Positions 56,393 through 64,000 of a stretch of 64,000 bases of DNA are shown here, piece after piece. The stretch spans positions 374,001 through 438,000 of the forward strand of contig JAHBXW010000003.1 in assembly GCA_019636235.1 (NCBI GenBank), given 5' to 3'. The position numbers were made by a program, and so were the translations under genes. Each line of letters opens with the position of its first letter. The stretch's first letter is position 1. Under the pieces are notes generated by a model. The model saw only the letters and a program-made list of their open reading frames with translations, did no database searches and had not been told where the DNA came from. This stretch comes from Planctomyces sp. (GTDB taxonomy: Bacteria; Planctomycetota; Planctomycetia; Planctomycetales; Planctomycetaceae).

Positions 56393-56992
56393 TCAGGCAT
56401 CGGACTCTTCCCGTTCCCAGGCGGCGATGACATCCCGCAGGCGGGCTGTGATGCGGCTTCGCGCGATGTAGATCGCGCCGCTGCTGAGCCCCAGCCGGTC
56501 GGCCGTCTCCGCGACCGGGCGGCCTTCGACGGCGGTCTCCCAGAACGCGGAGAACGTGGCGGGCTGGAACTCGGGGCGGACTTTCTCGATGGCCGCGTCG
56601 AAGATGGCTTTGCGGTAATCCCGTTCCCAGGCGGCTTCCTCTTCCGGACCGGCATGCTCGGAAAGGGCGATGGCCATTTCCGTGCCTCCGGCGCCGACAG
56701 GCTGACGACGGCGGAGGCCGATCCAGTCGGCGACGCGGGCCCGGGCGACTGTCCGAAGCCAGCCGCGGAAGGCGCCTTTCTGCGGGTCATATTCGAACTG
56801 CTCGATGCGGCGATGGACCGACTGCAGGACGTCCTGCGTGACGTCCGCGGCATCGGCGTCCTGCAGACCGCTGCGCCGTGCGAAGTGGAACACCAGCGGG
56901 GAATAGATGCGGACGAATCGGGCCCAGGCGTCGGCATCCCGGGGATCCCGCAATCGGACAAGCAGGCTGGCGCGGGTTGGGTCGTTCGACAT
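56393..56992 (-). CDS. ECF-type RNA polymerase sigma factor paired with kinase
   Basis: This is a 199-residue sigma factor. Region 2 has YSPLVFHFARRSGLQDADAA and DVTQDVLQSVHRRIEQFEYD, with FRGWLRTVARARVADWI. Region 4 has FSAFWETAVEGRPVAETADR and LGLSSGAIYIARSRITARLR. The kinase gene with a zinc-finger start follows directly and may hold the sigma factor inactive or phosphorylate it; this is inferred from position. The ATG at 56992 gives the family length, although the frame runs on to 58759 across antisense prfC. Confidence 0.88.
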   Translation of the reverse strand: MSNDPTRASLLVRLRDPRDADAWARFVRIYSPLVFHFARRSGLQDADAADVTQDVLQSVHRRIEQFEYDPQKGAFRGWLRTVARARVADWIGLRRRQPVGAGGTEMAIALSEHAGPEEEAAWERDYRKAIFDAAIEKVRPEFQPATFSAFWETAVEGRPVAETADRLGLSSGAIYIARSRITARLRDVIAAWEREESDA

Positions 56993-57313
56993 GGCGTGCG
57001 GCTCATGGAGGGACGTACCGGCGTCGGCCGCTCCGTCTTTCAGTGATTCTGCCGATTTTTTGAACCGGCGTCGCGAGTTCGGACCCCGGAATGATGGAAA
57101 CGGACGAGCCGGCGCGGGGCGCCCGCTCTTTCCGAATCGGGCGGTCGCGTCTAGCATTGGGCTCCGCTGTGGGGGCGGCTGCCCCCAGCGCCCGTGCGGG
57201 ACCACCTTCCCCTGCGTCCGGGGCCGCGGCCCGTCCGCCCACGCCCGAATGCAGACCCGGCGTGCGGCCTCGCGGAACACAGCCACGCCGGATCCCCAGC
57301 CACACCACGCGGA
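56993..57313. other. Divergent intergenic region between the sigma factor and prfC
   Basis: The 321 bases hold no gene. They presumably carry promoters for both divergent genes, but I see no clear -35/-10 pair. A tight hairpin TGGGGGC-GGCT-GCCCCCA lies at 57170-57187, about 130 bases before prfC, with no T-run on either strand. Confidence 0.4.
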
Positions 57314-58969
57314 ATGTCCTCCAGTCCACCAGCTTCTCTCGCCGCCCCCGCCGCGGACGGCGCGGCGGCCGACCGCGCCGTCCAGCGCGAGGTCCAGCGG
57401 CGGCGCACGTTCGCCATCATCTCGCACCCCGACGCCGGCAAAACCACGCTGACCGAAAAGCTGCTGCTGTACTCCGGTTCGATCGCCGAGGCGGGCGCGG
57501 TCCGGGGCCGCAAGACGCAGCGGGCCGTCACGTCCGACTGGATGGCGATGGAGCGGGAGCGCGGCATCTCGATCACGTCGACGGTGCTCACGTTCGAGTA
57601 CGGCGGCCTGCAGATCAATCTGCTGGACACCCCCGGCCACAACGACTTCAGCGAGGACACCTATCGCACGCTGACCGCCGCGGACTGCGCGGTGATGGTC
57701 ATCGACGCCGCGAAGGGCATCGAAGCCCAGACGAAGAAGCTGTTCAAGATCTGCTCCGCACGACGGATTCCGATTCTGACGTTCGTGAACAAGATGGACC
57801 GCCCCGGCTGCGATCCGCTGAACACGCTCAGCGAAATCTCGCAGGTGCTGGGCATCGAGGCGGTGCCCTGGAACTGGCCGATCGGCACCGGGCGCGACTT
57901 CAAGGGGGTGTACGATCGCCAGACAAAGCAGGCGCTCGTGTTCCAGGCGGTGTCGCACGGGATTGATCGATCGCCGGTGGACATTGTCGACCTGAATGAT
58001 CCGCCGGAGCGCATTCTGTCCCCCGAACTGGCCGCACAGGTCCGGGACGAGGTCGAGCTGATCGACCACGCCGGCGGGGCATTCGACAAACAGCGGTTCC
58101 TGGCGGGTGAGATCACCCCGGTGTTCTTCGGCAGCGCGCTGACGAACTTCGGCGTCGAGCCCTTCTTTGACGGCTTTCTGAAACTGGCGCCCACGCCCCG
58201 TCCGCGGCTCAGCAACCTGGGGGCGATTCCCCCCGACCGCACCGAGTTCGCCGGGGTGATCTTCAAGATCCAGGCGAACCTCGATCCCCGGCATCACGAC
58301 CGCGTAGCCTACCTGCGGGTCTGCGCCGGACGGTTCACCCGCGACATGGAAATCGTGCACACCCGCACCGGCGAGCGGATCCGCATCAAGCGGTCGCAGC
58401 GGCTGTTCGCCAAGGAGCGCGAGACTATGGACGTCGCCTATGCCGGAGACGTCGTGGGCCTGGTGATTCCCGGCCAGTTCCGGCTGGGGGACACGCTGAC
58501 CGAAGGCGAGCCGCTGCAGTTCGAGGGGCAGTGGCAGTTCTCGCCCGAGTGCTTCGGGACGCTGCGCTGCGCGGACACGGGTCGCCGGAAGCAGTTCGAC
58601 AAGGGGCTGGCCCAGCTCGTCGAGGAGGGGGCCATTCAGTTGCTGCGCGAGCCGGTGTCGATGTCGCCCGAACCGGTGCTGGCGGCGGTCGGCCAACTGC
58701 AGTTCGAAGTCGTCCAGTACCGGCTGGAGTCGGAGTACAACGCGAAGACGACGCTGCACCGGCTGCCGTTCCGGATCGCCCGCTGGGTGACGGGCGACCC
58801 GGCGGACGTCGCCGAACTGCGGGTGCCCAGCCTGGGGCGGCAGCTGCAGGACCAGGACGGCATTCCCGTCGTGCTGTTCGAAAGCGAAGGGATGCTCCGC
58901 TACTGCCGGGAACTGAACCCGAACCTGACGTTCAGCGAAGTCTCGCCGACGGCGACCCGCAATTTCTGA
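57314..58969 (+). CDS. prfC: Peptide chain release factor 3
   Basis: RF3 is a GTPase that removes RF1 and RF2 from the ribosome after termination. The 551-residue product has G1 ISHPDAGKTTLTEKL, switch I AVTSDWMAMERERGISITST, G3 LLDTPGHNDFSEDTYRTL, G4 FVNKMDR, and the RF3-specific WNWPIGTGRDFKGVYDR and PVFFGSALTNFGVEPFFDGF. The GISITSTV pattern and the SEDTYRTL segment separate it from EF-G. The ATG at 57314 is preferred, since the longer frame to 57194 adds a Pro-rich stretch. Confidence 0.95.
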   Translation: MSSSPPASLAAPAADGAAADRAVQREVQRRRTFAIISHPDAGKTTLTEKLLLYSGSIAEAGAVRGRKTQRAVTSDWMAMERERGISITSTVLTFEYGGLQINLLDTPGHNDFSEDTYRTLTAADCAVMVIDAAKGIEAQTKKLFKICSARRIPILTFVNKMDRPGCDPLNTLSEISQVLGIEAVPWNWPIGTGRDFKGVYDRQTKQALVFQAVSHGIDRSPVDIVDLNDPPERILSPELAAQVRDEVELIDHAGGAFDKQRFLAGEITPVFFGSALTNFGVEPFFDGFLKLAPTPRPRLSNLGAIPPDRTEFAGVIFKIQANLDPRHHDRVAYLRVCAGRFTRDMEIVHTRTGERIRIKRSQRLFAKERETMDVAYAGDVVGLVIPGQFRLGDTLTEGEPLQFEGQWQFSPECFGTLRCADTGRRKQFDKGLAQLVEEGAIQLLREPVSMSPEPVLAAVGQLQFEVVQYRLESEYNAKTTLHRLPFRIARWVTGDPADVAELRVPSLGRQLQDQDGIPVVLFESEGMLRYCRELNPNLTFSEVSPTATRNF

Positions 58970-59041
58970 CGGCCGGCGGGGGACGCTGCCGGCCTGTGGC
59001 TGCGATTGGTCGGCCGCGCGGCCGCTGTCGCCGTGCGGAGG

Positions 59042-59455
59042 CTACTCGCGCGTCCAGTAGTCGACGACCAGCACGTCGTCGAGAATCGGAATCACCTTCT
59101 GCACGAATTCCTGGTGCGCGGCGTGGGGCAGGTATTCGTCCCGCCCCTTCTCGTCCTTGAACGTCACCAGGAAGCAGTGGGTGAAGCCTTTCGAACGGCC
59201 TTCCGGGCTGTTGTTCAGGCCGGCTTCGTACTTCTCGATGGCGTCGATCTTCTCGGGCAGCTTGCCGAACTCGTCGACGATTTCCTGGAGCTGCTCTTTG
59301 GTGGCGTCGGCCTTGAACTTGAACAGCACGACGTGCCGCAGCAGCCGGGCCTCGTCGTCCTTGGGCTTTTCAGTTTCGGCGTTGAGATTCATGGTCAGGA
59401 TCAGGCCGCAGGCGAGCGCGGCGAAAGCGGACAGGTTGAACAGTTGACGCATCAT
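59042..59455 (-). CDS. Exported Dabb-domain (stress-responsive A/B barrel) protein
   Basis: This is a 137-residue protein. A signal peptide (RQLFNLSAFAALACGLILTM) is followed by a dimeric alpha/beta barrel: LLRHVVLFKFKADATKEQLQ, EIVDEFGKLPEKID, FTHCFLVTFKDEKGRDEYLP, HQEFVQKVIPILDDVLVVDY. The family is mostly cytoplasmic, so an exported one is less usual. It starts inside the stop of the large RND permease gene (ATGA, 4-base overlap), so translation is coupled and the two may act together. The function is unknown. Confidence 0.85.
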   Translation of the reverse strand: MMRQLFNLSAFAALACGLILTMNLNAETEKPKDDEARLLRHVVLFKFKADATKEQLQEIVDEFGKLPEKIDAIEKYEAGLNNSPEGRSKGFTHCFLVTFKDEKGRDEYLPHAAHQEFVQKVIPILDDVLVVDYWTRE

Positions 59456-62400
59456 GGGAGGAGGGCCTTTTCAGTTTCCACAGGATAGGGAGTTTCCGGC
59501 TGCCGCCGCGCGAGCCGCGAAAACGCGAATCGCAGGTCGAGCATCAGGCTCAGCAGCGCCGGCACGAACACCAATGTCACCACCGTCGACAACAGCAACC
59601 CGCCCAACAGCACCGCGCCGATGCCGCGATACAGCTCGCTGCCGGCGCCCGGCGCCAGCACCAGCGGCAGCAGCCCCGCCAGGCCGCCCAGCGTCGTCAT
59701 GAAGATCGGCCGGATGCGCGTCCGGACCGCGTCCATCACGGCCGCATGATGCAGCGGGATCGTCCCCGGCTCGCGCGGAGCATCCCCCCGCGGACCCAGC
59801 GACTCCCGCATCGACACCAGCGTCTGCTCGACGATCAGAATCGGATTGTTGACCACCGTGCCGACCAGCATGATGAACCCCAGCATCGTCAGCACGTCGA
59901 GCTGCTGGCCGTAGTAGTGGCCCAGGATCCACAGCCCCGCGAAGCCTCCCACCGCACCCAGGGGAACCGTGAGAATGACCACGAACGGGTACAGCCAGGA
60001 CTCGAACGTCGCCGCCATCAGCAGGTAGGTGATCAGCACCGCCAGCAGCAGGTTCCAGCGCAGCGACTGCCAGGTGGAACGCAGCTTGTCGGCCGTTCCG
60101 GCGAGGGCCACACGGTAGCCGCCCGCCAGTTGGCCCCCGTCCTCCAGGGGGGCCACAATGTCCCGGGTGATCGCCTCCATCGCCGCCTCCAGCGGAACCG
60201 TCGCGGGCGGCGAGACCTCGAGCGTGATCGCTCGCTGGCGCGTGCGGTGGTTGATCTGTTCCGGGCCGCTGCGGAGTTCGATGTCGGCGATCGCCTGCAG
60301 CGGCACGAGTTGTCCCGTCGGCGTGGCGATGGGAATCTGCCGCAGTTTCTGCGAACCGATCGCGAAGCGTTCCTCGCCCATGATCCGCAGGTCGATCTTC
60401 TCGCCTCCCTGGAAGTAATCGGTGGCGTAGGCGCCGTCGACAAAGGCGTCGATCGAATACCCCAGGTCGCGGGCCGTGATCTGCAGATCGGCCGCCTGAT
60501 CCCAGCGGGGGACGACGTGCACTTCCGGGTTCGACAGGTCCAGGCTGGGGTTCGGCCGGACTTGGGAGGACTTCAACAGCTCATGGGACATGATCTGCCC
60601 CATCATCTGGCCGCCCAGCGCCACCAGCTTCTCGATCTCCGGACCCGTGATCTCGACGTCGATCGTTCGCCCGCCGGTCAATGTCTGCTCAAACAGGCTG
60701 GCCTGCTTTGCGACCAGGAACGTCCCCGGCAGTTTGTCGCCGATGGTCTGGATCAGCGGGATCAGTTCGGCCGCGCGCAGCGGATCCACTGAACGGGCGC
60801 CCACGAACACCATTCGGTTCCGGGCCACGAAGAAAAAGTCCTCAATGGCTGGATACTCAAGTTCGGCCGTGGCGGGATCGTCCGGGTCGATGTCGAAATA
60901 GGGACGCAGCGTGGTCTCGACGATATCCCCCATCGCATCCAGCTGGTTCAGGTTGTACCCCGGCGGGGGCAGCAGCAGCGCGATGATCAGATTCCGATTG
61001 CCGTTCGGCAGGTACTCGACTTTCGGCAGCAGCGCCCACGTCGCCAGAATCGACGCGGCCAGGACGCCGGTGATCATCGCGAACCGCAGCGTGAGGCTGC
61101 CCAGCAGCCACGAGTTGATCGCCAGCACGCTGGACACGAACCAGCTTGCCAGGCGGTCGAGGGCAGCCAGCAGGATCGTCACCGGCAGCATGATCAGCCG
61201 CGAGGCTCTGGCCAGCGGACCGCGCTTCGGCGCGGAACCGTCCGGCTGGCCGTTGTCCCCGGGGTCGCCGTCGCCGCGGCGCTGCCCGCGGGGCACGTTG
61301 CGCAGCAGGCGGTAGGCGGTCGTCGGGACGACGGCCACGGCCACCAGCATCGACAGCGCCACCGCCGCGCTGATCGCGATCGCGATGTCGCGGAACAACT
61401 GCCCCGCCTCGTCCTTGATGAACAGCACCGGCAGGAACACCGCCAGGTTGGCCAGCGTCGCGTTGAGCAGCGCCCCCCACACCTCCTTCGCCCCGTTCAC
61501 CGAGGCCCGCTCCGCGTCCTCCCCCTCCTGATGACGCCGGTAAATGTTCTCCAGCATCACGATCGCATTGTCGACCAGCATGCCCACCGCGAACGCCAGC
61601 CCTCCCAGGGCCGGCACGTTCAGCGATCGCCCCAGCAGCCACATCACCAGGAACGCCCCGATCGTGCTGATCAGAATGTGCACGAAAATCACGATCGTCG
61701 ACCGCCCGCTGCGCAGGAACAACAGCAGCGTGATGAACGTGAACAGGGCGCCCTCCAGCAGGTTCTCCCGCACGAGGTTCACGGCCGAATGGATGTACTC
61801 CGTCTCGTCGTAGACCTGGATCAGCTCCAGGCCCATCGGGGCGAGAAACTGTTCGTTCAGTTCCGTGTTCTTTGCCTTCAGCCCGTCCATGACGTCCAGC
61901 AGGTTGGCTCCCACCCGGCGCATGGCGTTGATGGCGATGCACTTCGCGCCGAAGCGGCGGACGAAGCCGTCGGGCTTCTTGTGGCCCAGCGCCGCCGAGC
62001 CCACGTCCCGGACGTAAATCGGGTTGCCGTCCCGGCGGGCGATGATCACGCTTTCCACCTGTTCCGGAGAGCGGAACCGGCCCAGCGTGCGGACGACGTA
62101 CCGCCGCTTCCCTTCCCAGAAGTCGCCCGCCGACGTGTCGACGTTCTGTTCAACGAGCGCCTGCCGCACGTTGGCGATCGTCAGCCCCCGCGCGGCCAGC
62201 TTCTCCGGATCGATCGTGAGCTGCAGCTCCTCCTCTCGTCCCCCCAGGACGTTCGCGTTCGACACGCCGTCCACCTGCTCGAAGCGGGACTCGATGACGT
62301 CTTCAGCGAACTTGCGGAAAGTGCTGACGTCGCGCTCTTCGGGGACGTACTTTGCGGCTCGGGGATCGCGCTGGGCGAGTTCGCGGAGCCGCAGCAGCTG

Positions 62401-62931
62401 CAGCCCTTCACTGCGGGCGCGGTACACCCGGTCGAGTTCGTCGGCCAGGTCGGGGGCCTCATCGATCAGCGGCTGCAACTCGGCGCGTTTGGGAACCCGT
62501 TCTCCGAGAATGAACCACGCGACCGGACGGTCCGAGGCGTTCGAGGTGTTGATGACCGGTTCGTCGGCCGTTTGGGGGTAGTTGGGGACCTGCGACAGCT
62601 TGGTGTTGACCTTGAGGAGCGCCTCGGCCATGTCCGTGCCGACGGGAAACTCAAGAGTCACCATCGCGCTGGAGTCGTAACTCTCCGACGAGACCTTGGT
62701 GACCCCCTCGACGCTTTTGAGCTGCTCCTCCTGCTCCTGGACGATCTCGCGTTCGATTTCCTGGGGGCTGGCGCCGATCCAGGTGGTCACGACGGTGAGC
62801 GTCGGGACTTCGACCTCGGGGGTCAGCTGCATGGGCATCTGGAACATGGCCAGAATGCCGAACAGCGCCGTGAGAATGACCCCGACCGTCACTTTGACGG
62901 GGTTATGGACGCAGGCCGTGATGAAGTCCAT
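59452..62931 (-). CDS. RND-family efflux permease
   Basis: This is a 1,159-residue inner-membrane proton-driven pump. It opens with FITACVHNPVKVTVGVILTA, has two large periplasmic loops (for example TPEVEVPTLTVVTTWIGASP, QEIEREIVQEQEEQ), the TM4 motif FAVGMLVDNAIVMLENIYRR whose Asp relays protons, and the C-terminal repeat ending in GAVLLGGLLLSTVVTLVFVP. It is long for the family owing to a linker around residues 570-600 rich in Arg, Gly and Asp. No adaptor or outer-membrane factor is adjacent; the HlyD-like gene at 41.9-42.8 kb is the only one in the window. The ATG at 62931 is preferred over 62991. Confidence 0.93.
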   Translation of the reverse strand: MDFITACVHNPVKVTVGVILTALFGILAMFQMPMQLTPEVEVPTLTVVTTWIGASPQEIEREIVQEQEEQLKSVEGVTKVSSESYDSSAMVTLEFPVGTDMAEALLKVNTKLSQVPNYPQTADEPVINTSNASDRPVAWFILGERVPKRAELQPLIDEAPDLADELDRVYRARSEGLQLLRLRELAQRDPRAAKYVPEERDVSTFRKFAEDVIESRFEQVDGVSNANVLGGREEELQLTIDPEKLAARGLTIANVRQALVEQNVDTSAGDFWEGKRRYVVRTLGRFRSPEQVESVIIARRDGNPIYVRDVGSAALGHKKPDGFVRRFGAKCIAINAMRRVGANLLDVMDGLKAKNTELNEQFLAPMGLELIQVYDETEYIHSAVNLVRENLLEGALFTFITLLLFLRSGRSTIVIFVHILISTIGAFLVMWLLGRSLNVPALGGLAFAVGMLVDNAIVMLENIYRRHQEGEDAERASVNGAKEVWGALLNATLANLAVFLPVLFIKDEAGQLFRDIAIAISAAVALSMLVAVAVVPTTAYRLLRNVPRGQRRGDGDPGDNGQPDGSAPKRGPLARASRLIMLPVTILLAALDRLASWFVSSVLAINSWLLGSLTLRFAMITGVLAASILATWALLPKVEYLPNGNRNLIIALLLPPPGYNLNQLDAMGDIVETTLRPYFDIDPDDPATAELEYPAIEDFFFVARNRMVFVGARSVDPLRAAELIPLIQTIGDKLPGTFLVAKQASLFEQTLTGGRTIDVEITGPEIEKLVALGGQMMGQIMSHELLKSSQVRPNPSLDLSNPEVHVVPRWDQAADLQITARDLGYSIDAFVDGAYATDYFQGGEKIDLRIMGEERFAIGSQKLRQIPIATPTGQLVPLQAIADIELRSGPEQINHRTRQRAITLEVSPPATVPLEAAMEAITRDIVAPLEDGGQLAGGYRVALAGTADKLRSTWQSLRWNLLLAVLITYLLMAATFESWLYPFVVILTVPLGAVGGFAGLWILGHYYGQQLDVLTMLGFIMLVGTVVNNPILIVEQTLVSMRESLGPRGDAPREPGTIPLHHAAVMDAVRTRIRPIFMTTLGGLAGLLPLVLAPGAGSELYRGIGAVLLGGLLLSTVVTLVFVPALLSLMLDLRFAFSRLARRQPETPYPVETEKALLP

Positions 62932-63082
62932 GGGCGGGGCGCGACGGGGGCGGAACGAAAGCCAGTCCTGACACTGGCAGGATGATATCAACCCGCGGTT
63001 CCGGCGGCGCTCGACGAGCGGCCAGGGTCGGCCAGCGCTGGTCCGCGAGCCGCACGTCCGCGCCCGCGCCGCCGCCCGGCCG

Positions 63083-63529
63083 TCACTTCGACTTCAGGTC
63101 GAACGTTCCCAGATCCACCGGCGGATCCCCTTCCGCGACGGTGAATTTGTGCTCGGACTTCTTGGCGTCGGCGTACCGCCCCTTGAACTTGTCCGCGCCG
63201 TAATTCCGAGACATCACGTTGAACGGCTGCTGCAGAAAGGTCAGCACGTACTCTCCCGGGGGGACTCCATCGCCCGTCTCGTACGTGGAGATTTCGAACG
63301 AGCCGTCCTCCCTGGTGTCGGATCGGGAAAAGGTCGGATGGGACGCGTCCATGCCGCCGACGGCGACGCACTCCACCTGAACGGCGGGATCCGGAGCGGC
63401 GCCGTCCACCGTGACTTTGCCGACGACTTTGGTCGTCGGCTTGCGAAACGGCTGCTCCTTGGTGCAGGAACTGGCGACCACGAGCGGCAATGCGAGCGCG
63501 AGCACAACAAGCGGATGCCGGAAAGTCAT
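63083..63529 (-). CDS. Small lipoprotein with carboxypeptidase-regulatory-like domain
   Basis: This is a 148-residue exported protein. The signal (RHPLVVLALALPLVVASSC) ends in a lipobox-like VASSC. A beta-sandwich follows (TTKVVGKVTVDGAAPDPAVQ, SDTREDGSFEISTYETGDGV, PPGEYVLTFLQQPF), which resembles the transthyretin-like domain of carboxypeptidase regulatory regions. Such small lipoproteins commonly lie just downstream of DUF1559 genes in planctomycetes, as here. The ATG at 63529 opens the signal; the frame upstream to 63793 is leader. Confidence 0.82.
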   Translation of the reverse strand: MTFRHPLVVLALALPLVVASSCTKEQPFRKPTTKVVGKVTVDGAAPDPAVQVECVAVGGMDASHPTFSRSDTREDGSFEISTYETGDGVPPGEYVLTFLQQPFNVMSRNYGADKFKGRYADAKKSEHKFTVAEGDPPVDLGTFDLKSK

Positions 63530-63841
63530 AGTGCAGGGACCTGATGCGATGGTGGGAAATTCCGGTCTGCGGCGGAACGGCCGCATGGCCGGCGCGATGT
63601 GGGACTCAAGAATAGGACGAAGCCCGCGGCGGCGACACTCCGCCCAACCGGGAGAGACGATTCCGGCCTGAGCGTTGTCAGGTCGACTCATTTCAGGAGC
63701 ACGCCCGCCTGACACGGGGGCGCCGCATTCGGGAATACGGTTCGAAATCCCGGACGCACAACCGAAGAACGCCGATCCGTCCGCAGTCCCCATGGCGAGG
63801 GCTGTGGTCCGGACCGGCGTGAATTCCGCGCGGCCGGGCGA
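63530..63841. other. Intergenic region between the DUF1559 gene and the lipoprotein gene
   Basis: The 312 bases hold no gene I can support and no clear terminator. Frames on both strands lack family features. It presumably contains the lipoprotein leader and perhaps its promoter. Confidence 0.4.
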
Positions 63842-64000
63842 TCAGAACTCGCCGACGATTTCGCCCTTCCGCCGGGTGATGAGCGAGGCGAACGTCAACT
63901 GGGCGATGTTGTCGTTGACGAAGCGCACGGCGCCGTCCCCCATCAGGAAGTGAGCGCCGCCGGCATGGAAGCAATGGAAGCCATTGCCGCGGATGTTCGT
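63842..64000 (-). CDS. C-terminal end of a DUF1559 pseudopilin-like protein (5' end outside window)
   Basis: The last 52 codons and the stop are present. The translated tail reads NGFHCFHAGGAHFLMGDGAV, RFVNDNIAQLTFASLIT and RRKGEIVGEF, the C-terminal signature of DUF1559 proteins: a His-Gly-Gly motif followed by a DG-V-RF strand and a closing GE(I/V)VG. These planctomycete proteins have a prepilin-type N-terminus and are thought to form or bind cell-surface fibres. It was found by reading the minus strand at the right edge, where no start codon is present. Confidence 0.85.
   Translation of the reverse strand, partial: TNIRGNGFHCFHAGGAHFLMGDGAVRFVNDNIAQLTFASLITRRKGEIVGEF

Noticed and set aside
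63735-63760. Possible tRNA T-arm (GGTTCGAAATCCC)
   Set aside because: The flanking bases do not form the required stems and no anticodon or acceptor arm can be placed.

Overview
This 64 kb window is GC-rich chromosomal DNA from a planctomycete, most likely of the family Planctomycetaceae. Several things point there: a secreted sulfatase with a formylglycine site, the tail of a DUF1559 pseudopilin-like gene followed by a small lipoprotein, an ECF sigma factor next to a serine/threonine kinase with WD40 repeats, a sigma/anti-sigma/PDZ operon, a class II aldolase with a microcompartment-type C-terminal tail, and a lone mraZ without mraW, ftsI or mur genes. I found no tRNA or rRNA genes, no phage, no CRISPR array and no intact transposase. 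Many genes lack a strong Shine-Dalgarno, so some starts are tentative.

Layout, left part (0-27.7 kb). mfd is cut by the left edge and faces rpmB and a sugar-isomerase-like gene. Next come a Cys/Gly/Pro-rich lipoprotein, a large membrane-anchored protein, the class II aldolase, a sulfatase, dapF, an SGNH-like protein, metW and an sppA-type protease. A Pro-rich protein with YHS-like repeats, gltX, a DUF1207-like outer-membrane protein, bioF, an M24 peptidase and a ketoglutarate-semialdehyde-type dehydrogenase follow. This part ends with the ECF sigma/anti-sigma/PDZ operon and a solitary sdhB.

Middle (27.7-49.2 kb). A fused HyuA-HyuB hydantoinase/oxoprolinase is followed by repeat copy A. Then come small membrane and redox genes, cardiolipin synthase, DoxX, a WD40 protein, the str cluster rpsL-rpsG-fusA with a clear promoter, an HlyD-like adaptor, ispD, an ABC binding protein with a fused permease, and an ArsC-like/DCC/membrane mini-operon. 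This stretch closes with a 1.4 kb gene-poor island. The island carries a REPIN-like element, a lower-GC stretch that may be a decayed gene, and inverted repeat copy B. Copies A and B lie in opposite orientation and enclose about 16.6 kb.

Right part (49.2-64 kb). A cyclophilin lipoprotein, hemC, a GT4 glycosyltransferase, and mraZ with its own promoter and a four-box operator are followed by a structured noncoding stretch that ends in a strong terminator. The rest is a sigma-kinase operon, prfC, a large RND efflux permease translationally coupled to a Dabb-domain protein, a small lipoprotein, and the 3' end of a DUF1559 gene cut by the right edge.

The most unusual items are the aldolase with an encapsulation-like tail away from any shell genes, the MraZ operator on an orphan mraZ with the structured RNA candidate behind it, the inverted repeat pair and REPIN-like element, and an RpsL with Arg at the position where Lys-to-Arg gives streptomycin resistance in other bacteria.
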